From: Rhodamnia argentea
Taxonomy: Eukaryota; Streptophyta; Magnoliopsida; Myrtales; Myrtaceae
Reading direction: 5' to 3'
Assembly: GCF_020921035.1 (NCBI RefSeq)
Contig: NC_063156.1
Span: 13,094,501-13,158,500 of the forward strand
DNA: 64,000 bases
In this document: positions 1 to 12,444 of the stretch, piece after piece
Numbering within the stretch: position 1 is the stretch's first letter
Layout: every line of letters starts with the position of its first letter
The notes under the pieces: model-generated
The model's input: only the letters and a program-made list of their open reading frames with translations
Told to the model about the DNA's origin: nothing
Databases searched by the model: none
Position numbers and translations under genes: made by a program

Positions 1-188
1 CTGTCAAATTATTGAGTTAAATAACACGTGGCGGTTGATAGATGTGCCGGTTTGAAATTTTTACCCTATGATTACCATGGATGTATTAATGGGAATTAAT
101 GGAGAATTTGTCACATGTATACCATTTGAAGTTTCTGATGATAAAAGACTTAGTTTTAAGTAAATTTATCATGAATATACTGATTTAA
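1..188. repeat. Partial copy of the TTAATATCACGAAAAA repeat family
   Basis: AT-rich DNA matching the right half of the copy at 53710-54207. Both have an ACACGTGG motif followed by GTTGAT, then a 'cggttt...tttttac' segment and alternating 'aatttgtcac' and 'gtataccatttgaag' phrases. The left part lies outside the window. It is non-coding. Confidence 0.6.
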
Positions 189-687
189 TGTTTTTTTTTT
201 CACTATCAACTAATGCAAGTCCTAAGCAAGACCTTAAAAGACTTAAAGAGAGATAGGGGAAGGAACTCTCCGGTATGGTGGAGGGATGTCCCCATAAGTT
301 TTCTCTGTATTCCTCTATCTGGGGAAGAAAAACATTCAGAGGGAACTTGGGGCAGTAGCTAGGGAAGGTAGACCCCAAGTCGGCTTCGGTAGGCAATTAC
401 CCTTAGGTTGGTATAGTAGCCACCTTAAAACTAACTTTTAATTTTATTTATTTATTTTGTTTTTGTGATGAAGTTTGCCTGTGACTTACGACAGCAGAGA
501 AAGGAACGATTTTTTCTTTTTTTCCCAATCAAGTAATGCCTTCGCAAGATTTTTATATGACCCCCTTGTCGGAATAACTTCATGTAAAGCAAAGGCACCA
601 CTACACACACACCAACAACATCATGAGACACACGTAACGAAAATGCCTGCATACTCCTCCCATGTCCACCGGTCAGCTTGGATCGTC
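189..687. other. Intergenic, 3' flank of the CASP gene
   Basis: I see no gene here. The stretch probably holds the 3' UTR of the minus-strand CASP gene close to its stop codon. Open frames in this part are short or antisense and match no family I know. Confidence 0.5.
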
Positions 688-1624
688 TCAGACCCTGCGA
701 AGAGCCATGGCGGAGGCAAGCACCAGCACCACGAAGACGAGGGCCGTGATCATCGACGCCACCACAGCCCCGCTCGCTTTCTGGCAGAAGTCGCCAAACT
801 GCTGGCAGATGGCGAGCCAATTCGTGTTCGGATTGCCATTGTGGGCCAAGTACACTATGGCTGCGGCCGCGGCCCCGGCTGCTGTGGTCAGGGTAAGCGC
901 CATCTGCACAAAGAGGGGGAAAAAGGGAGGGGACGAATAGGTGATTGGAATTTGGGAACATACGATGAGAAGGAGATAGTTCTTACAGGGGAATGCTGAT
1001 TAATATTAATCAGTTAAGAGACGAAGAGAGTGCTCACAGTGTCCAAAATTAGTAGGAGAAATCTGAGGCCGATCGCGTGGGGTCGGACGATGCATACGAT
1101 GGAGAAGGGAAGCGAGAGGACTAGGTAGCCCCCGACTATTGCCATTGCGATCACGAAGAACCTGCATATATACACGTTGTTCGCGATTCACATGATCAAG
1201 ATGCTTAATGTTACAGTTTAGGAGTGATCACTTCATCAAGTTCTGGAATGATTGAAATAATGAGATGATGAGTTTTTCGACCGAATAAACAGCATTGGGA
1301 TGAAGGATAAGATGAGCAAGCAATCTGAAAGCCGAGGGGAACATACTGAAAAGTCGGGAGGTCGTCGTAGCTAGCTTGGAACTGGAAGAACTGAGTGAAG
1401 AAGGGAAGAGTCTGGTCACTTGTTCCCATGGTAGCGGCGGCGGCCAGTGCAGTCACAATTGCGCACAACCTCAGTATGAAGTCAAATATGGCCACCCCTT
1501 TCTTCCATCCTCCGGGCCACGGCAGCGGAGCTGCCACAACCGGTACTGCTTTCCCTTTTGCAGCAGCACCGCCGCCGGCAGCTGGGTCGGGAACATCAAT
1601 GGCGGTTGAGTCGCCGCTCTTCAT
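688..1624 (-). CDS. CASP: Casparian strip membrane domain protein (CASP)
   Basis: Four-helix membrane protein of about 205 residues. CASPs scaffold the membrane domain that guides lignin deposition for the Casparian strip in root endodermis. Exons, in transcription order, are 1624-1347, 1161-1038 and 903-688, with GTATGT and GTGAGC donors and reading-frame phase that closes. A Pro/Ala/Gly-rich cytosolic N-terminus leads into TM1 (about 43-67). The first extracellular loop has the CASP signature [12 protein letters not shown] followed by [10 protein letters not shown]2 (about 94-117) has [20 protein letters not shown]3 spans about 127-155, and the second loop has YLAHNGN and CQQFGDFC, whose two cysteines are typical of CASPs. 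TM4 (about 177-202) is followed by a basic tail. The loop signatures favour a true CASP over the wider CASP-like family. Which paralogue it is cannot be told. The start is the Met before KSGDST; the frame stays open further upstream, but that part looks like 5' UTR. Confidence 0.92.
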
Positions 1625-2622
1625 CCTTTTTCCGCTACCGGATAAGAGAAGGCTCAATGTGCTTAGAGAAGAGACTTGAAGCTTGTGACTTGAAGAGCTT
1701 GACGGGCAGGCAAGTCTTTTATAAAGAAGAGACGAGAGCAGAGCACGGAGGACGTGTGGTAGAAGCAAGGGAGACAGAGGAGTTGTTGCCAACTTCTCCA
1801 ACGTTGTAGCTTTTATTTCTTAGCCTATGTTTCCAAGAGAATAAGTATGTGACGTGACAGATGTTTCGTGGAGCAGTTTCTCCTACTTCATAAAGATCAA
1901 TGTCTTGTCAGGAATCCTCTGTACTAGGAATGTCTTCCCTAGGACATTCGTAGGTATCATGTGCTGCTTCTGTCATCAACTAAAAGTGGAAGGAAATGAA
2001 ATCTCACGTGCCTTGGCTTTCTCACGGCCGCGGATTAATGAGTAAATCGAGTATGTTAATGGCCGATGGGAGCTTCTGCTGCCAACTGAAAACAAAAATG
2101 CATCAGAACTCAGCAAAGCCATGATGTTTTAGTTCCAGCCCATTATAAACTAGTTCCAGTGGATCTTAAGAAGATGAACTGTAGGATGAATCCATAGATG
2201 CTGCTTTTGCTATCAGAATTGGCTCACGTATGGAACGAACAAGCGGGCAACTTCATACAGTATATAGCTCGGGAGGGCATTATGTAACAGGAAACCGATT
2301 TCCTAGTCGGTACAAATAAACTTACAATGAAACAGGAAGATCTGGAAACAGTACAAAGATTGGAAAAAAAAAATAATAATAACGACGTACTTGCCAATTA
2401 GCTACTCTTTCTTCAAAAATGCACAACCTAAAGTTGTGCTCCGCAGAAATGGATAACCACAGAACAAGATTGGACTACTTGGAACATTAGCAAACGGAAG
2501 CTATCTTTACATACTTTCACTGGGGTTACCAAGTGGGTACTAGCCAACCCAAATGACATGCACTAGACGTGCCACAGCAGAGCGAGTGACAAGGCCACAT
2601 TGGCTCAACAACAGAAGGCCCA
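1625..2622. other. Intergenic between CASP and ELM1
   Basis: This holds the promoter and 5' UTR of the minus-strand CASP gene at its left end and the probable 3' UTR of ELM1 at its right end. A 'cttttataaag' TATA-like stretch lies at about 1717-1727, roughly 95 bases upstream of the CASP start. I see no further gene. Confidence 0.45.
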
Positions 2623-5600
2623 TCACGTGCATATCCTCCATCCGCGCTTGGCAAGTGCTTCATGCACCTGAGCAGCAGACTCGGCGGTGTCATTAAGTGG
2701 AGGATAGCTCCAGGTCTCAGATATCTGTACATCGATACCCAAATATATAAGTGAGCATAAACCTCATTAATAAGTTCAACTGAGTTGAGCAAAGGCTGAG
2801 GCAGGTTAATATACCTTCACATAAAAGAAACCGTGAACTTGCCACGGATGCAAATACATAATACGTATTCAATTATTTTGCTCTTACAACTCGCATTGTA
2901 TTTTTCTCAGTAATAGTGAATAAAAAACCATTGGTTCCTCATAGTTGTCTGACAGAGTCAGCTTTACTTGGGAGAGGCTCGATATCTACTCAAACTTGAC
3001 TCAAATTTCTCAAGCTCAAGTAGATAGAAATGGCTTTTACAATCAAGCTTAAGGTCACAAACTCTTCAATAGAGTATCACAAGCCTAATCGAGTAGTAGT
3101 TTCTTCAAACAAAAAAAAAAAAAAATTGTCTAAGAAGCAACTGTGTCGAATTTTCAGAAATTATACAGCTCTTCTCATGTTGTGTATATCTGCTTTTAGC
3201 AATCATTAGAAACTCTAACCCTCACTTTTTCACTTTCCAAGAAACGTAGACCTGTCTTCTCAATCGAGAATTAACTTTTTCTGTTTCTTTCTCTCCTCTT
3301 GGTCATGACTCTTTTCCTCTTATTGCTTAGGTTTTCTCCAGCTTTCGTGGTTCTTGCTCCTTTGCTTCTATCATCCAGAGTCACTGAAAAATATTCTTCA
3401 ATTTGTCGCCTCATTTTCCAGGAATGTGCATCCCCATCTACCATTTGCAAGTTTCACTTTCTCATATCTGTATACTGTTTCCATTGTGTGCAAATTTTCA
3501 TAAGCGACTTCCGGTGACCTTTTTTTTTGGTTTCCAATTAGTATTGGATTGATGAATTATTAACTGACTCACCAAGTTGGCTCCTCCTTGACGAACATGG
3601 TGTTCCTTTGTGTCTCTAAAGCTCATCTTCATTGCGTTAGGTTATCTGAAGTTAGGGCTTGAAGAATTCTCTGATCTTGTAATTTTTACAATTTACTTTT
3701 GAAGTTTACATATTTGAGCTATGGACACGTTAAGGTACTTTCATAGTAGCATTCTATGTTGATGCATCACTTCACATTACAAAAATTAACTCTAAATACA
3801 ATTTACACCTTGTGTTTTCATTTCAATAACCTATCCGTGTAATTGTACAAAAAAAGAAAAAAGAAAAATCCAATAACAGTAAAGCCAAGCCGAGTCACAC
3901 TCGAGTATCTCAATAGCCTTTTCAAGTTAAGCTCGAGCCAGACACTACTTCATCTTGACTGGCAATCGATTCTACCCTTACTTCCGAAAGAAGAAGATAA
4001 CAGAATTTAAATAAGAGTGAGTAACCTACATCTTCTTTTCCAGTGAAAGCTCGAACTGCTCCTCGTTCCTGCAAGGAATTCCGGAAGTCAGCAAACTTCC
4101 ACCTACACCGTTCAGCTCCAGCAATATAAACTGGCTTCCTGCATCATGAGAGAGAATTTCTATCTTTAGTTTTAGTGGTTCAAATTATTGGGCCAAACAA
4201 AAGTAGAAATTTCTACTTTAGGGATGGTCCACAATGTTTGACGTTTCATGCATACCCTGTACTGCAGACCTCACTCAACATGCTCACAGAATCAGCTGTT
4301 ACAACAAAAGCATCAGCCCAAGCTAAATGTCCCATGTGTGGGTTTGAACCTAGAAACACACCAGAAATTATTCCAGTTCATTATCACATTATGATGATTT
4401 TACTGTGTTTTCCATAACGGAAAAACCTTCAACGATCAGTTATATAACTACCTTCACCATCCCAAATGTGAACTTTAGAATTAGCCCTGAATACACTAAG
4501 AAACATTTCAGACACCTGCAGATAGAAAGGCAGAGAAGTAAATAGTTCATGGCTCCAGGACCCAAAAAAAAAAAAAACAGTTTATCACTTACTTCATCAA
4601 GAAATAATATGAATTGAACAATGCATACGCACATTCAGAGGAGTCCTCCTAGAGAAAGATATTCTGAGACTTCCACAGCTCCACAGTACATCCTGCAGCT
4701 TAGCTATCAACTCCTTTGCAAGATCAGCACCATAGGGACAATTGCCTGTGATCAGAACGCAGACAAAAGCAGTGAGATTCTTCTATGAACTGATCAAAAT
4801 AAACAATAGATCCACATGTATTTTTCAAAATAATTAGCCAACTTATGTGATGATGATAAAATAATTCCTACAGGACGAAAACTAATGTATCAAAACCCGT
4901 CTTTCTTATCATCTCGAGACAAGATGCTCTTAGTCAGTTATATCAGCTAAGACTGTTTAGTTTCGACCACAAGATTCATTAAATCTGTCTGCATAAACTT
5001 AGCTAGATCAAGCTTGAATGTATGTAATGACTAAGGAAAAAGTGAATTACTTGTGGGACCACCAATATTGACCACAAGCAAGGGCTTTGGAAGATATGCC
5101 AACTCATCATGCCAGGTGAAGGCAGCACTTCTAAGAGCGGCAGAATCAGCATGATGAAGGGCGCCCACTGTGAGAATCTAAATCCAAATTTCTACACCTG
5201 TGAGATTGTTTCGTAATAGCAGTAACTAACTAGTAACTTAATTGCACATTGGTCATTCCCAACAATCAAGTGTATTTGCCATCTGCAGTGCATACCACAT
5301 GACTATCAGGATGATCACGTGGAGTTATCCACCTCTGAAGAAACCAGGGAATTTGCTCTTGCGCCTGAGCTGTCTGTGGATAATAATCATGACGAGGAGT
5401 AATCACCAAATCAAACCTATCTAGACGGGATCTTGGATGTTGTATCTGGGAGATGACATGAATTATAAGACGAATTAAAATTGAACGCTAGTAAAAATTA
5501 TCGATGCATGATAACTACGTTCCAACTGGTGACAGACAAGTAAGAAGTATCAATGTAAAAGGACCAACTGGATGTGAACAGAACAACTAGCTTTTGGAAG

Positions 5601-7804
5601 GGACATAAAGCTTGCCAGAAGGAAGCAGAACTAATGCATATTAGCACTCCCAATAAAACCAAGTTACATGTAGCACTCATTGGTCATTGCACAAACACCA
5701 TGATTATAGTAAAAAAACAAAAACTAGGCTAATTACTTAAGAATCTCCTGTGATTAAATGTACAGAAACTTCTTGAAGGATTGTTAAGGGAGAGAGTAAG
5801 TGAATAGTCTAGGTTGTCATATCCCTATTTCATGGCCACATACTTTTCCAGCTAAAGTTCTTGCCTTTTTATTTTTCCTTCTGCCATTTCCTCTCCTTTT
5901 CTCTCCTTAAAACTCATCTTTTCAATTTTTAAAACATTAGACATAGAGTAAAACGATGGCAAGGTTAAAACCAACCATTGAATGTGAAAAAGGAAAAATA
6001 AAAGAAGGCTAAGAAACTAGTCAATTATCAAGTCAAGCATGTGACAAGAAGCTCAAAAGGAGAGCATATTCATACTCACCTGAATAACAAAAACGTTCTC
6101 TGGAGCCAACTTTCTTATTGTGCTTGCAACAGGAATAGTGTCCCGCCCGGATGCAATCACCAACAGTGGGCCCTCCCTATGACAAGTGTAGATGGTTGTT
6201 TGGATTTAGCAGATAATTTGTACGGACAGAAGCAACCCATATTCCGCAAATTCAAATGCTCAATATGACCACTACGTGCTGATAATTAGACTGTTCCAAG
6301 ACATCTAGAACCTCTAAACCGAACTTAAAGACGTTGACAATGTTGGAAATTATTTACTTAGGCAATTTGCTTGCATCTTCTGTATCCCGGATTCAAATGG
6401 GACATTTTTTAGCATGACCACAATTCAATGTGAGAATTATATAGATATCCATCAAAAAGAAGCATGACAGGAAGAATAGGAGCAAGATCAAAAAACATAC
6501 TTTTCAAACGATTCACGAGCCATTACTGCAATCTGCTTTGGATCAGCTTCCAAAACATTCAATAATCCTGCAAAAAGCCGTTTAACAAAAGTTATTCAGG
6601 CATACAGAGATATTAATTTCCCCTACAAGGGATAACAACGATAGAATTCCAACATAAGACTTGGTCACCACCACACTATAAGTTCACTACATGACTAAAG
6701 TTTGATAACTAGAAGCATTGAAGGAGAACCACTCTAAACCTGCCTCCTACCACTTTTTTCAGCTGAAAGAGGCATGACTTTATTGCTTTCAACCGTCGTT
6801 CGAAACCTTGAATCACCCCAAACGCTTTTCACAACATAATTAATTTTTTTATGGAGGGAAATCGGAATCCAATGAAGCCATTCATTAATCCCACCTCTAG
6901 GCCTAGTAACACGCTGTACAAGTAACGAAGTGCATGATATCAGAAGGAAGTTAATTGACAATTACAAAGGCAATGAATCCAGGAATCAACCACAAAGGGA
7001 CCAGACCAACATGTGTACTTGAGTGTGCATCCCACCATCTAAATGGATATAAAGCATGCTAGCGCAGAGAAAACAAAAATAGGATTCATCAATTGCTGAT
7101 TGTATAGTAAACCACTCTTAATCTTCACAGGAAACAAATACTCTCCTGGTTTAGCAAATCCAATGTGGACCAATTTGTTTGGAACCGATGAACAACCAGA
7201 GCTACTAGGATGTCTAGGTTATCGGTCTATTGCTAGTTGAATCACAATCAGTGCATAAATTTGTGTGTTTTCCGCCAGAAATTTCAGCTTTTCATATAGC
7301 AAATGACTAACATTTACCCAGTTGATCTGTGATAGTGACAAACTAGGACTGGACGTAAGTTGATAGCCATTCACGTGATCATGTTTGCAAGGTAATTGTT
7401 CCAACTGCTCAGATAAAACCAATCCCTTGCAATTCTGTTTTCTGCGCAGATCTTAAAGGCAACACAGAGACAACCTTATTTCATCCAAAACAGAGATTTT
7501 TAACTGATATACCATGAACACAGACACACACATCAACAGAAACAGATAGAAGCATGACAATCTAAAGAGATGGGCCGCCGCAAAAAAAAAGAGTAAGCAC
7601 AGAGAATCAAGTTCCGCAGTGTCAATCGCTCACTTGGAAAGAGTGGCGATCGGCGAGGCCGAGAGAGCGAACCAAACCGATGCACTGGTTCTCGGCGCCG
7701 GCAAAGCCGTTGCCGATAACAAGAGCTCGCCTGATAGCACCATCGAGGATGTCAGGCACGCCACTGAATCCGGACGGCGGCTCGGGAAGCCTTATCGGTC
7801 TCAT
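2623..7804 (-). CDS. ELM1: Mitochondrial fission protein ELM1
   Basis: ELM1 (DUF1022/Mito_fiss_Elm1 family) sits on the mitochondrial surface and, in Arabidopsis, recruits the dynamin-related protein DRP3A for fission. Eleven exons in order: 7804-7634, 6913-6751, 6567-6501, 6176-6080, 5445-5296, 5177-5051, 4745-4633, 4515-4452, 4349-4256, 4138-4030 and 2724-2623. All introns are GT-AG, phases agree, and the product is 418 residues, near the Arabidopsis length. Landmarks are MRPIRLPEPP at the N-terminus, RRALVIGNGF, RVTRPRGGINEWLHW, VIASGRDTIPVAST, DLVITPRHDYYP, NIGGPTS, HMGHLAWADAFVVTADSVS and a C-terminal SETWSYPPLNDTAE. The start is the only ATG in frame; the codon three triplets upstream is GTG. 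The last intron is the largest, at 1.3 kb. It is divergently arranged with the cyclophilin gene. Confidence 0.95.
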
Positions 7805-8286
7805 TGCGGTCACACGGCCAAGGACAATGAGCTTGCCTTCTCGTGGCTGCGACGGCGATTCGTACAGCTTCTGGCTTCCTTATTTTCCTGCGAAATGGTT
7901 TGTCGCTGCATCGTCTTCCGGAAAGTACTTGCATTTGGGAGACCCATACAAGAAAATTCCCATCGTTCTTCGTGCTCATTCACCAGCTACAGAGAGCAAG
8001 TAACTAGCTTTTTGGCAAATCAATCGAGAGAGTTCAGGCCGAAGAGCTTTGGGCCGACTGGGCAATGTGGGCTATGTACTCTGTAGGCCCATCTCTCTCT
8101 CTCTCTCTCTCTGGGTCTCTCTCGAGATCAAGATTCAAAACCCCACGGAAACCCACGAGTTTTCCAGTTGCCGAGAGCGCATTTCGTCGCGCATTTCGTC
8201 GCGCATTTGGAGGTCGACTCCATTTTCTGCAAGAAAATCCCCGGCGTCCCTCTTGGCGAGGCCTCGTGCTTGCTTGTGGGTAGAAG
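7805..8286. promoter_or_regulatory. Shared ELM1/cyclophilin divergent promoter
   Basis: Only about 480 bases separate two start codons that point away from each other, so both promoters and both 5' UTRs must lie here. A (TC)n tract at about 8091-8125 is a pyrimidine patch of the kind common in plant 5' UTRs and core promoters. A short tandem of 'cgcatttcgtcg' (about 8178-8208) lies in the likely cyclophilin leader. I see no clear TATA box on either strand, which fits housekeeping expression. The boundaries are inferred. Confidence 0.6.
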
Positions 8287-10946
8287 ATGTGGGCAAGTGC
8301 GGAAGGAGGTCCTCCCGAGGTCACTCTTGAGACCTCCATGGGTTCTTTCACTGTCGAGGCAGGTCCTCTCTTCCTCCTCCTCCTCCTCCTCCTTCTTCTT
8401 CTTCTTCTCTTTCTGTGATGCGTCGGGTGGTGAAAGTTTTCATTTTTCTTTTTTGTGTCATTTTTGGATTGTTTTATAGCTATACTTCAAGCATGCGCCG
8501 AGAACTTGCAGGAACTTCATCGAACTCTCTCGGAGAGGTTACTATGATAATGTGAAGTTTCACCGTATCATAAAGGTAATCGCTCGTTCTTTGCCTTCTC
8601 GTTTCTTTCCCTTGAAAATTACCATTGGATTTGGACAAATTCACACCCAGAAATCACGACGGTGCATTCGTATGATCGCTTTTCTAATTGTTTGTTTTTC
8701 GTAACCTTGATATTAGGATTTCATCGTGCAAGGTGGGGATCCCACTGGGACAGGAAGGGGTGGAGAATCAATTTATGGGTAAAGGCGACATTTTTTTTTT
8801 CTTGTTCGAGAACTAATTAACTTGACGATCATGCGGGTTTCGAGTGGTTTTTACCTGATGAAGTTCTTCTTTACTGAGCTGTGGGTTTTCACTTCTCAAG
8901 CATCAGTAAAATGAGAGCAATAAGAAGATGCGTTTCTTGAGCTCCTTATTGTATTTGATCCTTTGGGTGCACCGGCAAAGAAGTAGTAGGACATTAGAGT
9001 ACTGTTCTGCTCCTTGTTTGGTTGTTAAAGGACCCTCACTGTAGATGGTGTGTCTCATGTTGCAGTAAAAAGTTTGAGGATGAGATAAAACCGGAATTGA
9101 AGCACACGGGTGCGGGTATCCTGTCCATGGCAAATGCTGGACCAAACACCAACGGTAGCCAGTTTTTTATTACTCTGGCACCATGCCCTTCACTTGATGG
9201 TATGTTATTACTTAAATAAAGTCGTTATTGCAGTTTGTATTGATGGTTCATTGAAGCATTTGATTGGTTGATCCTTTTATAAGGCGAGTTTCTGAGAGCC
9301 TTTGAGATAATTGCATACTTGCAAGTTGTGATTGTGAATGCAAGTGATGGGTTTGGTCATTCTATTTGCCTTTGGGACATCCCTCTTCGGTCTAGCTTGT
9401 CTTGCGTATTCCAAGCACTTTGCCTTTTTCTTTAAGACAACAGCAGTCTTGAAATTTTTTTCTTCAGAGGATCGAAGGATTTCGAATTGGAAGAAGATTT
9501 CCCAAATACATCTTTTATATAGCGACATCAAGTTTGGCGTAGAAGAGTGAATTTCATTCCCTAAACTTGATGTAGAAGAGTGAATTTCGTTCCCTTAAAA
9601 AATGCATCTTCATCTAAGTGTAAATCTAGTCTGGAAGTATATGGCCTAAAACTGATATAGACCTTTTGATTGTAATGAACTCCCTCTTGTGATTCAGGTT
9701 AGCTGGTCAGACATCCATGGATTAGCAGTATATGTTGATTTAAGATGTGCTGATTCAGTCATGAGATTGAGCTTCATGGCCAGATACATGTTTCAAAGCC
9801 CATTTTCATGATAAAAGGACCGTCTGACTCTGAAGTTTGGCTCTCTAATTAGTGTGGGTGTCATGTTTGTGTGCCATATTTACGGCTGCACTGTTCAAAC
9901 CTCTAGTCATCCAAATGCACTTGACTATACAGTGAATCTTGTAATCATCTTCAATAGAAGCTAAGATCAACTGAATACATTAAAATCCTTATTTTTTTCT
10001 TATTAGCACAGTTAGTGGGATTAGCATTTAATTTTCTTTCAGACTTTAGGAACTTTTTTATAGGATGAGAAAAGTACCTGCAGGACACCTTATTTCATTC
10101 AGATCTGTATGGGAAGGAACCAAGATTCCCTTTTATCTTTCTGCTTTTGTACATCACAATTCCTTCTTTTGCCATCAAATTTGAGTAGCTGATGATTTAA
10201 GGATGTTCCCACACCTCCATTCAGGAAAACACACTATATTTGGACGCGTATGCAGAGGAATGGAGATTATCAAAAGGCTTGGGAGTGTCCAAACAGACAA
10301 CAATGATAGGTATGTCTTTCCTTGACAATTGTTCGTGCATTTGTCTCTCTCCAACAATTTGTATCTCCTAAACATGCCTGAACTAGAGTAATATTGTGCT
10401 CAAAGTATTTTCAGTTCTGTTTTAATAATTTTTGGTACCTGTGACTATTTAAAAAGTACTCTTCAATAAGGAAAATAGAGCCAAAATTGTCAGAAATGAG
10501 GGGTGACATCTGTTTTGGGCTTTCCCGAGTTATATTTTGGGAGCCAATAAGGAATTCTAGTTTGTTGATGGTTTTCTGAATAGAAAATTGGTAATGCTAG
10601 CTCTTTCAGCACAGAATTTAGCGGTCCTTGATTTGAAAATTGGTAATGCATTCGAGAAAGCAAATCCTACCGGATCATACTGTAGTGCGTGTGCTTAAAT
10701 TCGTTTGAGAAAAGTATGAATATTGGCGGAGTCCTCCTTTAACTTCACTTTCTAAAGAGAAGCTGAAAGCTTCAATGTTTTCAATGGCTTCATTTATGCT
10801 CAGAAGAACTCATTGGTCCTCATTTTGAAAGGAAGATGGGCTGATAGTTGTGGAAAGACTATAGTTTATCAAAGTTTATGTACTTTCTCTGTTTCTGCAG
10901 GCCAATCCATGATGTGAAGATATTGCGGACATCAGTGAAAGATTGA
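8287..10946 (+). CDS. CYP18-2: Peptidyl-prolyl isomerase, PPIL1/CYP18-2 type cyclophilin
   Basis: Single-domain cyclophilin of 164 residues that isomerises Xaa-Pro bonds. Family members of this type (human PPIL1, plant CYP18-2) associate with the spliceosome. Exons are 8287-8358, 8480-8575, 8717-8778, 9066-9199, 10225-10309 and 10901-10946. Landmarks are the N-terminal [11 protein letters not shown], then [20 protein letters not shown] (catalytic Arg in FHR), [31 protein letters not shown] and the C-terminal [10 protein letters not shown]. There is no targeting peptide, consistent with a nuclear/cytosolic protein. Intron 1 begins with GC rather than GT: the exon end GTCGAG is followed by GCAGGT, and no nearby GT keeps the LYFKHAP frame. 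Its tail faces the SPY gene. Confidence 0.95.
9522..9597. repeat. Imperfect 34-bp tandem duplication in cyclophilin intron 4
   Basis: Two adjacent copies of a unit containing 'gtagaagagtgaattt' followed by 'c[ag]ttccct', differing at a few bases. It is intronic and non-coding. Confidence 0.6.
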
Positions 10947-12444
10947 TTTCAAGGGAGGAGTTAATTTTCGCTAACTGGTTGTTATGCGATGCCGTCTTTC
11001 AACTGCACATTGACACTGGAGCTATATTTGTCTTAACTTCTGTAATATTGTGCAATTGCGTTAGTATCATCAGATGCATGTTATTGCCGGTCACTTCTCG
11101 CCAACATAAAATAACTTAGGCAATGCATTGATGCTTCGTCAGGATTCTGTCAACTTGGGACAAATTTGGGGCAATCCCATGGCATTGTAACTCAACGGGA
11201 TCTACTTTTGCAGTGATTGTTGATTTTTCTCCTGGGGTGATGTGTCTGATTTTAGTGTTTTGCCAGAAAAATAGTGAATACTACCAGTTCGAGCAAGACA
11301 TCGGATATGTGCGTATACCGGTAGTTTTCCTTGTCTAGAAATTCACATCCCCACAATTCTCCCTTCTGGTCTGCTGCTTCATGTCTAAAAGCCCCATACG
11401 GTATCCTTCGGTGACGCCACTGCCACCGCCATCATTGATCCAATCTCTTGATGCCGCCGCCATCGTTGATCCAATCTCTCGCTCGAGTGCCATCTGCCAT
11501 ACACCCCCATGAAAGCCATATTATCTCATCTCTGATTGCTGAACTCAGACAATTCTTTGCACAAAGGGCAATGGTGCAGCACGGCTTAGTATGAGATCAT
11601 GATTCGCTTTGACGAAACAATTGGCAAACTCCAACTTACGCTAATTGTTTGTCTTAGAATAAGTAGGAACCTAACTTTATGCTCTTGAAATTTTCATACA
11701 ATGGTTACCGTGACAATTTCCTATATAATACGGAACATACTTGATCTGATGGAAAAATTAGCAAATTTGACAATTGTCACACTCTTGTCGACTCGTCTTT
11801 CCAACTAAATGTATAGATCATGAATTTGACTACGGCAACCACTTAATAAGATAAATTATTCGATCATCGTCTCATGTACATACACATGTATATGCACTCA
11901 GTCTAGGCCATGAACTTCTAGACTAGAACAATTCACTGCAATCCACTCGGACAGAGGGTAATACTCAGTTCTAACCACAGCTCCTCGATGGACATATTCA
12001 ACGACAAAACGATCATGATAAATGGCTAAAATCTAATTTTTTCTATCAGAAGATCGAGAGAAGTTACCATCAGATCTATGTAACTGAGGATACAACCATG
12101 ACCAAGACCAACCCCCCACCATCCCATACCCGAAAAGGCAAAAGAAGAAAAATTGAATAATAACTATGCAACTAGAACAAGTTGTACTTTACAGCCCATC
12201 ACTATAATCTCTTTCGGGGGGTTCGACGACCTATAAACCTCTTCAAATCGCTTTCTCGTTGTCCACTTGCGTGGATATCAGGATTTCCCAAACAATGCAA
12301 TTCTTTTCAAGGATCGCTGCGAGGCTCAACCCGCGGAAGCCCAATAAGCATACACTGACACTTCTAAGAATGCATATTTGTTCAAAGTGGCCTTTCAAGT
12401 TATAACCCGGATTCCCCAGCAAGCACAAAAATCCACTATACACC
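10947..12444. other. Convergent intergenic region, cyclophilin and SPY 3' ends
   Basis: The 3' UTRs of both converging genes should lie here. A small imperfect repeat around 'ccgccatc[ag]ttgatccaatctct' occurs at about 11425-11480. I find no gene. Confidence 0.5.

Noticed and set aside
475..999. Plus-strand 174-codon frame over the last CASP exon
   Set aside because: It is antisense to a CASP exon whose splice sites and transmembrane helices fit well; the plus frame has poly-His and no motif.
1625..1801. N-terminal extension of the CASP first exon
   Set aside because: The frame is open, but the extension is Leu/Ser-rich and unlike CASP N-termini; CASPs normally start near the KSGDST position.
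7619..8086. Plus-strand 155-codon frame over the ELM1 first exon and leader
   Set aside because: It is antisense to a well-supported ELM1 exon, and its translation has no recognisable domain.
8168..8479. Plus-strand frame in the cyclophilin leader and intron 1 with poly-Ser and poly-Phe
   Set aside because: It is low-complexity translation of CTC/CTT repeats; the cyclophilin start at 8287 explains the region.
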